From NCBI RefSeq assembly GCF_002742645.2, contig NZ_CP033875.1, positions 310,001 through 374,000 on the forward strand: DNA of 64,000 bases, in the 5' to 3' direction. Position 1 is the stretch's first letter; each line of letters opens with the position of its first letter. Origin of the DNA: Caulobacter sp. FWC26. GTDB taxonomy: Bacteria; Pseudomonadota; Alphaproteobacteria; Caulobacterales; Caulobacteraceae. Positions 16,816 through 25,412 of this stretch are shown in pieces. The notes beneath the pieces were generated by a model, which searched no databases, was not told where the DNA came from, and worked only from the letters and a program-made list of their open reading frames with translations. Position numbers and translations under genes: made by a program.

Positions 16816-17258
16816 CCCACAGACTCCGGCGTGTAGGTCTCGAGGTGCTCGGGGGGCCAGTTGGGCAGGATCCGGTCAAGGTTGACCTCGATCCAGTCGG
16901 CCAGGCCCCGGACCCGCTCGGCGACCTCCAGACCCAGCGGCGTCAGGCTGTACTCGACATGGGGTGGCACGACTTCGAAGGCCTCGCGGCGCACGAAGCC
17001 GTCGCTCTCAAGCAGTTTTAGGGTCTGTGCCAGCATCCGCTCGCTGACGCCGCCGATCTGGCGCTTGAGCTGGCTGAACCGCAGCGTGCGGCTCTCCAGC
17101 GCGATCAGCACCAGAACGCCCCATCGGCTGGTGACGTGGTTGAGCACCTCGCGCGAAGGGCAGGCGGCGACCATCAGGTCCGCCTGCAACACTCCATCGG
17201 CCAGCAGTTGGGACAGCGGGCGACGCGGCGTCTCCGAAGGAAGGTCATTCAGTTTCAT
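16812..17258 (-). CDS. HxlR-family transcriptional regulator
   Basis: 148 residues with one winged-helix HxlR domain: CPSREVLNHVTSRWGVLVLI (the conserved Cys and RWG), FSQLKRQIGGVSERMLAQ, LLESDGFVRREAFEVVPPHV, and YSLTPLGLEV. Regulators of this family often respond to electrophiles or quinones through that cysteine and repress a divergent reductase. Here the divergent gene, starting 79 bases away, is an NmrA/QOR2-type NAD(P)-binding reductase, the classic arrangement. Confidence 0.92.
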   Translation of the reverse strand: MKLNDLPSETPRRPLSQLLADGVLQADLMVAACPSREVLNHVTSRWGVLVLIALESRTLRFSQLKRQIGGVSERMLAQTLKLLESDGFVRREAFEVVPPHVEYSLTPLGLEVAERVRGLADWIEVNLDRILPNWPPEHLETYTPESVG

Positions 17259-17293
17259 GCTTACCTTTATGTGCGTACTTACGAAAAATAAGC
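17259..17293. promoter_or_regulatory. Candidate HxlR operator
   Basis: The divergent gap holds a direct pair of CTTAC elements (GCTTAC at 17259, ACTTAC at 17277, 18 bases apart) and a TAAGC at 17289 that pairs as an inverted repeat with GCTTA. The tract is AT-rich and adjacent to both genes. Assignment to the HxlR protein is from position only. Confidence 0.4.
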
Positions 17294-17336
17294 AATGCGC
17301 CTAGGTGATGCTTGTCCGCTAAAAAGGAGCAGGAAC

Positions 17337-18191
17337 ATGACGATCATCGCCGTCACCGGCGCCACCGGCCAACTGGGCCGCCTGGTCATCGAGCAGTTGA
17401 AGACCCGCGCGCCGGCCGAGTCCCTCGTCGCCCTGGTCCGCGACCCGGCCAAGGCGGCCGACCTGGGCGTCGAGGTCCGCGCCGCCGATTACGACCAGCC
17501 CGCGACCTTGGTCGCCGCCCTCGCGGGGGTCGACGTCCTGCTGCTGATCTCCAGCGACGCGATCGGCCAGCGGGTGGCGCAGCACCGCAACGTGATCGAG
17601 GCCGCCAAGGCGACCGGCGTGAAGCGGATCGCCTACACCAGCATCCTGAGGGCCGACGACACACCGATCGGCCTGGGCGTGGAACACCGCGCCACCGAAG
17701 CGATGATCCGCGAGTCCGGGCTTGCCTACACCCTGCTGCGCAACGGCTGGTACCTGGAGAATTATGCCGGCGCGATCGTCGGCGCGCTGCACGCCGGCGC
17801 TTTCGTCGGCAGCGCGGATCAGGGCCGCATCTCCGCCGCCGCCCGGGCCGACTATGCTGACGCTGCGGCGATCGTACTGACCAGCGACGGGCACGAGGGT
17901 CAGACCTACGAACTGGCGGGCGACGAGGCCTTCACCATGGCCGAGCTCGCCGCCGAGACCTCGCGCCAGACGGGGCGGGACCTGCCCTACAACAATCTGC
18001 CGGAAGACGCCTACGCCGAGGTTCTGAAGAGCATCGGCCTGCCCCCGCCCGTGGCCGCCATGCTCGCCCAGTCCGACGTCGGCGCGGCCCAGGGCGCGCT
18101 GTTCAACGCAGATCGGCGGCTCTCGCGTCTGATCGGACGCCCGACCACGCCCTGGCCCGCGTTCGTGGCCGGAGTTTTGGAGTCTCAATAG
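17337..18191 (+). CDS. NmrA-like NAD(P)-dependent quinone reductase/SDR (QOR2-like)
   Basis: 284 residues beginning MTIIAVTGATGQLGRLVIEQL-like, a Rossmann nucleotide site typical of the NmrA/YtfG (quinone oxidoreductase 2) group. Later blocks KATGVKRIAYTSILRAD, YTLLRNGWYLENYAGAI and the AAIVLTSDGHEGQTYELAGDE stretch agree with QorB. ATG 17337 has AAAGGAG eight bases upstream; an in-frame ATG at 17295 has none. Divergent from an HxlR regulator and followed by a strong terminator, so probably a single-gene regulated unit for quinone or electrophile detoxification. Confidence 0.9.
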   Translation: MTIIAVTGATGQLGRLVIEQLKTRAPAESLVALVRDPAKAADLGVEVRAADYDQPATLVAALAGVDVLLLISSDAIGQRVAQHRNVIEAAKATGVKRIAYTSILRADDTPIGLGVEHRATEAMIRESGLAYTLLRNGWYLENYAGAIVGALHAGAFVGSADQGRISAAARADYADAAAIVLTSDGHEGQTYELAGDEAFTMAELAAETSRQTGRDLPYNNLPEDAYAEVLKSIGLPPPVAAMLAQSDVGAAQGALFNADRRLSRLIGRPTTPWPAFVAGVLESQ

Positions 18192-18199
18192 GCGGCTCG

Positions 18200-18240
18200 C
18201 CACGATCGCCCACGAAGTCTGTGGGCGATCGTGGTTTTCC
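18200..18240 (+). terminator. Rho-independent terminator
   Basis: A perfect 14-bp stem (CCACGATCGCCCAC / GTGGGCGATCGTGG) with a 7-base loop, followed by TTTTCC, eight bases after the stop of the NmrA-like gene. Confidence 0.92.
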
Positions 18241-18277
18241 CCTCGCCAGTGCGCGGCGCGTCTGCGAGTCAGCCGGG

Positions 18278-18730
18278 ATGAAAATCGTCGGCTACTACCG
18301 CGTCCCGCCCGCGCCGGGGGTGTTCTTCAGCCCGGCCCAGGAGGAACGACTTCTGCTGCTGGGGTGCGAGCAGGTGTTCAGCGACCGCTGCCTGGCCTCT
18401 GGCGTCGTGCGGCCGGGGCTGGAGCGGGCCGTCGAGGCGCTGGAGCCGAGCGGCGTCCTGGCCGCCCTCAGCCTGCACGCCCTGGGCGGAGATCTGGTCG
18501 CGGTGATGGACATCGTGCTGAAGCTCCGCGCGCGCGGCCTGCACCTGCTTGTCCAGCAGCCCCCCATCGACACCCGCGCCGATCCCGGCTTCTTCGAGGC
18601 CTGCCTGGCCCTGGCCGCCTTCAACGGCGAACGCGCCATGGTTCGCCGCGCCGAAACCGCCCTCGTCGCCAAGGGCGCCAGGGCGGGCGGCATGAAGGGG
18701 TTGAAGGCGGTCGAGGACAAAACCGAGTAG
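18278..18730 (+). CDS. Resolvase-like protein without key catalytic residues
   Basis: 150 residues that align over their whole length with the N-terminal catalytic domain of serine recombinases of the Tn3/gamma-delta type: MKIVGYYRVP, LGCEQVFSDR, VRPGLERAVE, LHLLVQQPPIDT, LALAAFNGERAMVRRAET. Numbering even coincides with gamma-delta resolvase. Arg8, Arg45 and Arg119 remain, but the nucleophile Ser10 is Pro, Asp67 is His, Arg68 is Ala and Arg71 is Gly, and the C-terminal DNA-binding helix-turn-helix is missing. It therefore cannot act as a recombinase. The frame is clean with normal codon use, suggesting a retained protein with another role. A palindromic repeat follows it. Start at ATG 18278. 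Confidence 0.75.
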   Translation: MKIVGYYRVPPAPGVFFSPAQEERLLLLGCEQVFSDRCLASGVVRPGLERAVEALEPSGVLAALSLHALGGDLVAVMDIVLKLRARGLHLLVQQPPIDTRADPGFFEACLALAAFNGERAMVRRAETALVAKGARAGGMKGLKAVEDKTE

Positions 18731-18743
18731 CCCTCGTTTTCGT

Positions 18744-18850
18744 GTCATCCCGGCCGCAGCGAAGCGGAGCGCCGGGACCCAGGGGGTGAGGGACCACCCT
18801 GCGCGCCGCCCGTGGGGCCCGGATCGACCCTGCGGGCCGTCCGGGATGAC
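18744..18850. repeat. Palindromic intergenic repeat, copy 2
   Basis: A 107-base element with the same termini as the copies at 3007 and 26977 (GTCATCCCGG ... CCGGGATGAC) and an internal GACCCAGGGGG tract, but a different middle. It lies between two convergent genes. Confidence 0.8.
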
Positions 18851-18880
18851 ACGGGGATGGTCGGGCTCTGGGACAGACCT

Positions 18881-19642
18881 TTAAACCTTCAGCCGATATC
18901 CGGTCCGGAAGATCCACCAGACCGCGCCAAGGCACGCCGCCAGGAACACGCCCGTCATGCCCAGGCTGATCCCGACGCCGACATCCGACTGGCCGTAGAA
19001 GGCCCACCGGAAGCCACTGATCAGATAGACCACCGGGTTGAACAGGGTGATCTTCTGCCAGATCTCGGGCAGCATCTTGATCGAGTAGAAGCTGCCGCCC
19101 AGGAAAGTCAGCGGCGTGACGATCAGGAGCGGCACGATCTGCAGCTTCTGGAAGTCGTCGGCCCAGACCCCGATGATGAAGCCGAACAGGCTGAAGGTGA
19201 CCGAGGTCAGCACCAGGAACAGCAGCATCACGAACGGGTGGGCGATCTCGAACGGCACGAAGATCCGCGCGGTGGCCAGGATCAGCAAGCCGAGGCAGAT
19301 CGACTTGGTCGCCGCCGCGCCGACATAGCCGGCCACCGTCTCGTACCAGGCCACCGGCGCCGACAGGAGCTCGTAGATCGTGCCCGCCCACTTGGGCATG
19401 TAGATGCCGAACGAGGCGTTGGAGATGCTTTCGCTCAGCAGCGACAGCATGATCAGGCCCGGCACGATGAACGCGCCGTAGCTGATCCCGTCGATGGCCT
19501 GCATTCGCGAGCCGATCGCCGAGCCGAAGACCACGAAATAGAGGCTGGTCGACAGCACCGGCGAGATGACGCTCTGGGCCAGGGTGCGGAACCACCGCGC
19601 CATCTCGAACCTGTAGATGGCCTTGATCGCGTAGAGGTTCAT
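18881..19642 (-). CDS. ABC-2 type transporter permease
   Basis: 253 residues with six predicted membrane helices of the ABC-2 family. Typical stretches are [51 protein letters not shown] and [17 protein letters not shown]. It is translated after the ATPase gene with a 4-base ATGA overlap, so the two make one exporter (two permeases with two ATPases). The substrate is unknown; the ATPase plus permease layout resembles YadGH/drug or lipid-linked exporters. Confidence 0.92.
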   Translation of the reverse strand: MNLYAIKAIYRFEMARWFRTLAQSVISPVLSTSLYFVVFGSAIGSRMQAIDGISYGAFIVPGLIMLSLLSESISNASFGIYMPKWAGTIYELLSAPVAWYETVAGYVGAAATKSICLGLLILATARIFVPFEIAHPFVMLLFLVLTSVTFSLFGFIIGVWADDFQKLQIVPLLIVTPLTFLGGSFYSIKMLPEIWQKITLFNPVVYLISGFRWAFYGQSDVGVGISLGMTGVFLAACLGAVWWIFRTGYRLKV

Positions 19643-20565
19643 TGCGGGGCCCTCACCAGGCTGACGAAGATGTCTTCCAGCGAGCTCTGGTCGGTCTTCA
19701 GGTCCTTGAACTCGACGCCCTGCTCAGAGAGGCGTCCCAGCAGCTCGGCGATGCCCGTGTCCTCGGCCTGGGCGTCAAACGTATAGACGAGGTCGGCGCC
19801 CTCATTGGCCAGGCTGAGCGAGGCGTCGGCCAGGGCGGCGGGCAGGGCGGACAGCGGCTCCTTCAGGTGCACGGTCAGCTGCTTCTTGCCCAGCTTGCGC
19901 ATCAGGACGGTCTTGTCCTCGACAAGGATGATCTCGCCCTTGTTGATCACCCCGATCCGGTCGGCCATCTCCTCGGCCTCCTCGATATAGTGGGTGGTCA
20001 GGATGATCGTGACGCCGCTCTCACGCAGCTTGCGGACCATCTCCCACATGTCGCGCCGCAGCTCGACGTCGACGCCGGCCGTCGGCTCGTCCAGGAACAG
20101 GATGGTCGGCTCATGGCTCAGCGCCTTGGCGATCATCACCCGGCGCTTCATGCCGCCCGACAGCGCCATGATCTTGCTGTCCTTCTTGTCCCAGAGCGAC
20201 AGGTCGCGAAGGATCTTCTCGATCAGGGCGTCGTTGCGCGGCTTGCCGAACAGTCCGCGCGAGAAGCTGACCGTGGCCCACACCGTCTCGAAGGCGTCGG
20301 TGTGCAGCTCCTGCGGCACGAGGCCGATCTTGGTGCGGGCGGCGCGATAGTCGCGCACCACGTCGTGGCCGTCGGCCAGGATCACGCCCTGGCTTGGATT
20401 GACGATGCCGCAGATAATGCTGATCAGGGTGGTCTTGCCCGCCCCGTTCGGCCCCAGGAGCGCGAAGATTTCGCCCTGCCGAATGTCGAGATCGATCCGC
20501 TTGAGGGCCTGATGGCCCGACGCATAGGTCTTGGTCAGACCCTGTACCGAAATGATGGATGTCAC
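19639..20565 (-). CDS. ABC transporter ATP-binding protein
   Basis: 308 residues from a GTG start preceded by GGAGG. Walker A is GPNGAGKTT (38-46), signature ALSGGMKRR, Walker [13 protein letters not shown] and the H-loop [10 protein letters not shown]. The C-terminal 90 residues form the domain common in CcmA/YadG-type ATPases of ABC-2 exporters. It is the first gene of the two-gene exporter operon. Confidence 0.95.
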   Translation of the reverse strand: MTSIISVQGLTKTYASGHQALKRIDLDIRQGEIFALLGPNGAGKTTLISIICGIVNPSQGVILADGHDVVRDYRAARTKIGLVPQELHTDAFETVWATVSFSRGLFGKPRNDALIEKILRDLSLWDKKDSKIMALSGGMKRRVMIAKALSHEPTILFLDEPTAGVDVELRRDMWEMVRKLRESGVTIILTTHYIEEAEEMADRIGVINKGEIILVEDKTVLMRKLGKKQLTVHLKEPLSALPAALADASLSLANEGADLVYTFDAQAEDTGIAELLGRLSEQGVEFKDLKTDQSSLEDIFVSLVRAPQ

Positions 20566-20687
20566 GCCTTACCCCTCCACGCGCGGCGATGCAGCGCCGC
20601 GCGGCCCCTTGGCCGCCCATGACGGCCTAGATGGTGTCCCGCCGCGCGAAGTACAGGGCCGCGCGCCGCGAACTGTCAGCAGAGCGC

Positions 20688-21149
20688 TCAGGCCGGGATC
20701 TTGCGCACCTTCAGGATCGCGCCGGCCACTGCGACGACCACGACCTCCTGGCTGATCGCGGGGATCGCTTCGTCGGTCTCGGCCGCCCAGTCCTTGCCGT
20801 CGATGAAGACGCGGCCACGCCCTTGCTCGAACGTCGACAGGACCTGGCCGCGCTGGCCGACCAGACGCTGCATGGGGTCGTTGAGGTCCGGTCCCGTGGC
20901 GTCCAGCACCGGCCGCAGATAGCGCTTGGCCAGGAAGGTCGACGCGATCGCCAGGGCCGCGAAAAGGCCCAGCTCGATGACGAAGCTCATCGGCAGAAGT
21001 TGAGCGACGATCCCGACGACGAAGGCGCTGGCGGCTGACCACAGCAGCCACCCCGTGCCTGTGGCCACCTCGACGGCCAGGAAGGCGGCCGCCACGGCCA
21101 GCCAGAGCCAGAAGGGATGCAGCGCGTGGAAGCCGGCGATCGCGTCCAT
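20688..21149 (-). CDS. NfeD-like membrane protein
   Basis: About 153 residues from ATG 21149. Two to three membrane segments (FWLWLAVAAAFLAVEV, ASAFVVGIVAQLL, LGLFAALAIASTFLAK) lead to a small C-terminal OB-fold (VGQRGQVLSTFEQGRGRVFI to VVAVAGAILKV), the short NfeD/YbbJ architecture. Such proteins accompany SPFH-domain proteins; the SPFH gene ends 4 bases upstream on the same strand. The pair likely organises inner-membrane microdomains or assists membrane protein quality control. A longer frame to 21230 has no coding character. Confidence 0.9.
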   Translation of the reverse strand: MDAIAGFHALHPFWLWLAVAAAFLAVEVATGTGWLLWSAASAFVVGIVAQLLPMSFVIELGLFAALAIASTFLAKRYLRPVLDATGPDLNDPMQRLVGQRGQVLSTFEQGRGRVFIDGKDWAAETDEAIPAISQEVVVVAVAGAILKVRKIPA

Positions 21150-21153
21150 CCGC

Positions 21154-22128
21154 CTACTCCCCGCGCTTGCCGCCGACCGGGGCGCTGGTCGCGCCGCGCG
21201 GGGGCGGTGTCGGGCGCGACGTGTCGGCACCCAGCGACTTGATCAGTTCGCCCACGCCCGCGACCGTGCCGGTCAGGCCGGCGAAGTCGGCAGGGACGAT
21301 CACGGTCTTCTGCTGCGGGCTCTTGGCCAGCTCGGCGAAGGCCTCGACGTACTTTTGGGCGACGAAATAGTTGATGGCGTTGACGTCGCCCTTGGCGATG
21401 GCTTCGGAGACGAAGGCGGTCGCCTTCGCCTCGGCCTCGGCCTCCCGTTCACGGGCCTCGGCGTCGCGGAACGCGGCCTCACGGCGCCCTTCGGCCTGCA
21501 GGATCGCCGACTGTTTCTGACCTTCGGCGCGCGCGATCTGGGCCTGCTTCTCGCCTTCGGCCTCGGTGATCACGGCACGCCGCTCGCGCTCGGCCTTCAT
21601 CTGGCGGGCCATGGCGTTGGTGATGTCGGCGGGCGGCGTCAGGTCCTTGATCTCGATCCGCGCGACCTTGACGCCCCACGGGCCGGTGGCGTGGTCGATG
21701 GTGGACAGAAGGCGCGTGTTGATCGCGTCCCGCTGGCTGAGCACCTCGTCCAGCTCCATCGCGCCGACCACCGTACGCAGGTTCGTCTGCGCAAGCTGGG
21801 TGATGGCGTACATCAGATTGTCGACCCGATAGGCGGCGGCCGCGGCGTCCATGACCTGGATGAAGACGATGGCGTCGACCTTCACCGACACGTTGTCCTT
21901 GGTGATGACCTCTTGCTGGGGCACGTCCAGGACCTGCTCCATCATGTTGACCTTGCGGCCCACCGTCTCGAAGAACGGCGTCAGGATCGAGATGCCGGGC
22001 TTGAGCGTGCGGGTGTAGCGGCCAAAGCGCTCGACCGTGAACTCGCGCCCCTGCGGCACGATCTTGATCGCGCTGAACAGGAGGACGAAGGCGAAGACCA
22101 GAAAAACCAGTACGACGATGCCGCTCAA
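21154..22128 (-). CDS. SPFH-domain (stomatin/QmcA-like) membrane protein
   Basis: About 324 residues. One N-terminal membrane helix (VLVFLVFAFVLLFSAIKI), then the SPFH domain (VPQGREFTVERFGRYTRTLK, QEVITKDNVSVKVDAI, LRTVVGAMELDEVLSQRDAI, WGVKVARIEIKDLTPPADI), then a long Ala/Glu-rich coiled coil (EREREAE-type, ending near residue 270). This is the paraslipin/QmcA group. I place the start at a TTG (22128) because GGAGGAG lies eight bases before it and the membrane helix follows directly; the ATG at 22308 would overlap a neighbouring gene and adds 60 non-family residues. Operon with the NfeD-like gene. Confidence 0.9.
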   Translation of the reverse strand: MSGIVVLVFLVFAFVLLFSAIKIVPQGREFTVERFGRYTRTLKPGISILTPFFETVGRKVNMMEQVLDVPQQEVITKDNVSVKVDAIVFIQVMDAAAAAYRVDNLMYAITQLAQTNLRTVVGAMELDEVLSQRDAINTRLLSTIDHATGPWGVKVARIEIKDLTPPADITNAMARQMKAERERRAVITEAEGEKQAQIARAEGQKQSAILQAEGRREAAFRDAEAREREAEAEAKATAFVSEAIAKGDVNAINYFVAQKYVEAFAELAKSPQQKTVIVPADFAGLTGTVAGVGELIKSLGADTSRPTPPPRGATSAPVGGKRGE

Positions 22129-22163
22129 GACGGTCGCTCCTCCAACTTGAAGTTGGGTGGAGG

Positions 22164-22592
22164 TTAGCGCGCTCGGGCCTCGTCCGCCATGAAATCCGGT
22201 GACGCTGCGGCGCGGTGAACCTCGCGCATGGCCTGGGAAAGCTTCTGGGCCAGGGCCTGGCCTTTGTGCGCCACCGCCCGCTCGGCCTTCCGGCTGGCCT
22301 CGTCGCACAGCGGGTACTCGCTGCGACGCGAGGCGAAGCCGGTATTGAACCGTTCGCGCATCTGGGCGTCGAAGGCCTGGTCGGCCTGTTCCACCTCGGT
22401 CAGCCGCACCATCCGCGAGCGCCAGTACTGGTCGCCCTCTCCCTGGCAGGCCTGGCGCAGGGCGTGGCTCTCGCCCAGGGCATAGGCCAGATCGAGCAGA
22501 CGCTGACGGTCTTCGGGCGGCCTTTCCTGGGCCAGGACCGGACCGGCGAGCAGGCTCGCCAACAGAACGCCGATGAGAAGCGGTCGCGACAT
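22164..22592 (-). CDS. Secreted TIGR02301-family protein
   Basis: 142 residues with a signal peptide (LLIGVLLASLLAGPVLAQE). The mature part (RQRLLDLAYALGESHALRQACQ, YWRSRMVRLTEVE, NTGFASRRSEYPLCDEASRKAE) matches a small alphaproteobacterial family of periplasmic proteins of unknown role (TIGR02301). Two conserved cysteines could form a disulfide. ATG 22592 is chosen because it begins directly with the signal peptide. It lies 35 bases upstream of the SPFH gene on the same strand and may share its transcript. Confidence 0.82.
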   Translation of the reverse strand: MSRPLLIGVLLASLLAGPVLAQERPPEDRQRLLDLAYALGESHALRQACQGEGDQYWRSRMVRLTEVEQADQAFDAQMRERFNTGFASRRSEYPLCDEASRKAERAVAHKGQALAQKLSQAMREVHRAAASPDFMADEARAR

Positions 22593-22771
22593 GAGCCCGT
22601 TATCGCCAACTCCTGGGCCGCTGTCACGACCACGCCGCCCAGCGGGCGAGCGGACACGCCGCCGGTTGTCGGCCAAACCTCGCCACGAGAAGGAAAAACG
22701 CTCGCCCGATAAAGGCCTTGCGATCGCCACGGTTCGGACTTTCCCTATGGGCGCTGCAAGGAGGTCTGATC

Positions 22772-22981
22772 ATGACTGAGGTGCATTACGGCGTGGTGCG
22801 CGTTGGCGACCATTGGGCGATCGTTGGTGAAAACCTTCGGTTCGGCGCTTATGAGACGCGAAGCCAGGCTCAGGCGGCTGTCCGGCGCCTGGCGGAGTTC
22901 CCGGCGGGCGTCGGCCTGCCGGTGTTGCTGCATGAGCAGGAAGACGACTGGGTTTTTCCAGGTCCGACACTTCTCAGCTAA
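22772..22981 (+). CDS. Small protein, DUF2188-like
   Basis: 69 residues from ATG 22772, which has an AAGGAGG site eight bases before it. The middle (WAIVGENLRFGAYETRSQAQAAVRRLAE) has the strand-helix pattern of small DUF2188-type proteins in which a short sheet is followed by one helix. No enzyme motif. Its stop overlaps the convergent membrane-protein gene by 4 bases, which supports both annotations. Confidence 0.7.
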   Translation: MTEVHYGVVRVGDHWAIVGENLRFGAYETRSQAQAAVRRLAEFPAGVGLPVLLHEQEDDWVFPGPTLLS

Positions 22982-23517
22982 GCGGTCTCGGCCTCGTCGG
23001 GCGCGTAGAGCAGCGGCTTGATGAACCGCCAGACCTGCAAGGCCGAGGCGATCGCGCCGACGATGGAGGCGACGATCTGGAACGCCTGCCACACCAGGCT
23101 GATCAGAGTGTCTTCGCCCAGCATGGCGGCGAGCGGATAGATCAGGTTGCTGACCGCGATCCGGAATTCCGCATAGACGCTGGAATATTCGACAGACGCG
23201 CCCGCGACCGCGGCGGTGACCACCACCGCCAGCACCGGCGCCCACAGCAACGGCAGCAGCAGCAGGAGGGCGAGCGCGGTGATCAGCGACTTGGTCGACA
23301 GGCCGATGTCCTTGACCAAGGTGACGCCCACGCCGGCGATCACCGCCAGCGCCAATAGCGCCAGAGCCACTGGCAGCACCAGGTCGGCGGAGGCCGCCAA
23401 GGGCGCGCCGACGCCAAAGACCAGAACGGCCATCGCCAGAAGCACGCCGACGAACCCGCCCAGCCACAGCGCCCCGTACTGGCTGAGCCGCCGCCGCAGA
23501 TGCTTTCGCGCGATCAT
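22978..23517 (-). CDS. Membrane protein of unknown function
   Basis: About 179 residues from ATG 23517, preceded by GGGGGAG; an in-frame ATG at 23571 would add 18 residues. There are three to four long hydrophobic segments (WLGGFVGVLLAMAVLVFG, LVLPVALALLALAVIAGVGV, LITALALLLLLPLLWAPVL), then an amphipathic region and a final segment. No recognised domain. Divergent from the Crp/Fnr regulator 113 bases away. Confidence 0.72.
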   Translation of the reverse strand: MIARKHLRRRLSQYGALWLGGFVGVLLAMAVLVFGVGAPLAASADLVLPVALALLALAVIAGVGVTLVKDIGLSTKSLITALALLLLLPLLWAPVLAVVVTAAVAGASVEYSSVYAEFRIAVSNLIYPLAAMLGEDTLISLVWQAFQIVASIVGAIASALQVWRFIKPLLYAPDEAETA

Positions 23518-23629
23518 CGTCTTCTCCCCCGCGTCCGCTGGAGCGTGCTTCGGAAGAGTCTCGTCGTCCACGGGAAACTAAGCTGGGCGTGGCGCGCTAC
23601 ATACAGGCCAAGCTTCAGGGGAGGTCCCG

Positions 23630-24382
23630 ATGACCGCCATTACCCGCATTGTCCGCGCCGCCGAGGGCGGGACGCCGCCTTTTTCCGCCAATCGTCTGCT
23701 CGCGGCTCTACGCCCCGACGCCTTGTCGGCGCTCGCGCCGCATTTGACCTCCGTTGAGTTGGCGAGCGACGACTTGCTGTTCGATGTCGGCGACGATGTT
23801 GAAACCACCTACCTGCCTTGCGGCCCGACTCAGGTGTCGCTGCTGGTGGTCTCTCCCGATGGACAGGAGATCGAGGCCGCCAGCGTCGGCCTGGAAGGCG
23901 CGATCGGCGGCGTGGTCAGCGCCGGCTACAAGCCCGCCTATGGCCGCGCGGTGGTGCGGACGCCGGGTCAGGCCTTCAGCCTGCCGACCGCGCGGCTTGA
24001 GGAGGTGAAGACGCGGGTTCCCGCCGTCGGTGATCTGTTCGATCGCTATGCCGACGTGATGATCGCCCAGATGATGCAGTTGGTCGCGTGCAACGCGCTG
24101 CACCCGATCGAGCAGCGAGCCTGCCGCTGGCTGCTGTTCGCCCATGACCGCTCAGGCGAAGAGCCGATCCGCCTGACGCAGGAGACTTTGGCTCAGATGC
24201 TGGGCGTCCAGCGCACAACGATCAGCGCGGTGGCGCGGACCCTGCAGGACGCCGGGATCATCCATATCGGCCGCGGCCGGGTGGAGGTATTGGACCGGCC
24301 TGCGCTCGAAAAGCGGGCGTGCGACTGCCACGACGCCGTCGAGGCCCATTTCCATCGCCTGTTGCCGAAGGTCGAGCTTTAG
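23630..24382 (+). CDS. Crp/Fnr-family transcriptional regulator
   Basis: 250 residues. An N-terminal cyclic-nucleotide-binding fold (TYLPCGPTQVSLLVVSPDG, VGLEGAIGGVVSAG) is followed by the C-terminal winged helix (RLTQETLAQMLGVQRTTIS, LQDAGIIHIGRGRVEVLDRP). The four cysteines of oxygen-sensing FNR are absent at the N terminus, so it is not an FNR iron-sulfur sensor; the ligand is unknown. GGGGAGG precedes the start. It overlaps the convergent nitronate monooxygenase gene by 4 bases. Confidence 0.9.
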   Translation: MTAITRIVRAAEGGTPPFSANRLLAALRPDALSALAPHLTSVELASDDLLFDVGDDVETTYLPCGPTQVSLLVVSPDGQEIEAASVGLEGAIGGVVSAGYKPAYGRAVVRTPGQAFSLPTARLEEVKTRVPAVGDLFDRYADVMIAQMMQLVACNALHPIEQRACRWLLFAHDRSGEEPIRLTQETLAQMLGVQRTTISAVARTLQDAGIIHIGRGRVEVLDRPALEKRACDCHDAVEAHFHRLLPKVEL

Positions 24383-25344
24383 GTCCTGAAGGACGAGGCC
24401 CTGGCCAGCGCCGCCTCGGCCTCGGCCATCAGCTGCGTCACGATCTCGCCGGCCGGCAGGATCTCGCGCACGCCGCCGGCGCTCTGGCCCATGGCGAAGC
24501 ACGACTTGTCGGCGTCCAGCCCGTCGATCTGTCCGCCGATGCCGCCCATGGCGCCGTTGCGGATCGAGACCATGGCCTGCTGCGGGAAAGGCTGGATGTC
24601 CCCTGGGCGGGACTCCCAGTCGTCGACATAGGGGTTCTTCTTCACCCGCATGGGCTTGCCGGAGTAGCAGCGGGTGCGGACGGTGTCCTCATCGGCCGCC
24701 TCGACCACCGCCTGACGATAGAGATCGCCAGCGTGCGCCTCGTGCGAGGCGATGAACCGGGTGCCCATCCAGACGCCTTGCGCGCCGAGCGCCAGCGCCG
24801 CCGCCAACCCCCGTCCGTCGTGCAGGCCGCCGGCGGCGACCACCGGAATCTTGACCGCCTCGACCGCCTGGGCCACCAGCGGCAGGGTGCCGACAAGGCC
24901 GGTGTGGCCCCCGCCTTCGCCGCCCTGGCAGATGACTGCGTCGCAGCCGGCGGCTTCCGCCTTGACCGCGTGCTTCACCGCCCCGCAGACGACCATCACC
25001 TTCAGCCCCGCTGTCTTGAGACGCTCGATGATCGGCATGGGCACGCCAAGGCCCGCGACGAACGACGAGGCACCCTCCTCGATGATGACCTCGACGCTGG
25101 CCGTCAGCGCATCGGGCGTGGCGGCCAGCAGGTCGACGCCGAACGGCTTGTCGGTCAGGCTTTTGACCTCGCGCATCTGGGCGCGGATGAACTCCGGACT
25201 GGTGCCGGCCATGCCCAGCACGCCGTAGCCGCCGGCGTTCGAAACGGCGGCGGCCAGCGGGGCGTAGGACACCCCGCCCATGCCGGCCAGCAGGATCGGA
25301 TGCTCGATTTCCAGCAGATCGCAGAGCGGCGTGCGCAGGCCCAT
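24379..25344 (-). CDS. Nitronate monooxygenase (NMO/2-nitropropane dioxygenase family)
   Basis: 321 residues, an FMN-dependent TIM barrel. Family blocks are PILLAGMGGVSYAPLAAAVS, GGYGVLGMAGTSPEFI, AGCDAVICQGGEGGGHTG, IPVVAAGGLHDGRGLAAALA and LGAQGVWMGTRFIASHEA. The enzyme would oxidise alkyl nitronates such as propionate 3-nitronate. ATG 25344 is preceded by GGGAGGAA and puts the family N terminus at the start; the open frame continues to 25650 but through the neighbouring GST gene. Confidence 0.9.
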   Translation of the reverse strand: MGLRTPLCDLLEIEHPILLAGMGGVSYAPLAAAVSNAGGYGVLGMAGTSPEFIRAQMREVKSLTDKPFGVDLLAATPDALTASVEVIIEEGASSFVAGLGVPMPIIERLKTAGLKVMVVCGAVKHAVKAEAAGCDAVICQGGEGGGHTGLVGTLPLVAQAVEAVKIPVVAAGGLHDGRGLAAALALGAQGVWMGTRFIASHEAHAGDLYRQAVVEAADEDTVRTRCYSGKPMRVKKNPYVDDWESRPGDIQPFPQQAMVSIRNGAMGGIGGQIDGLDADKSCFAMGQSAGGVREILPAGEIVTQLMAEAEAALARASSFRT

Positions 25345-25412
25345 GGTCGTTCCTCCCCGTATTTCCGGAGAGGATCGGGGCGGGATCGCGGCCTCACAAG
25401 CCTGCCGCGAGG

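Noticed and set aside
22593..22730. N-terminal extension of the TIGR02301-like protein
   Set aside because: The extra 46 residues precede a clear signal peptide and are Arg/Gly-rich.
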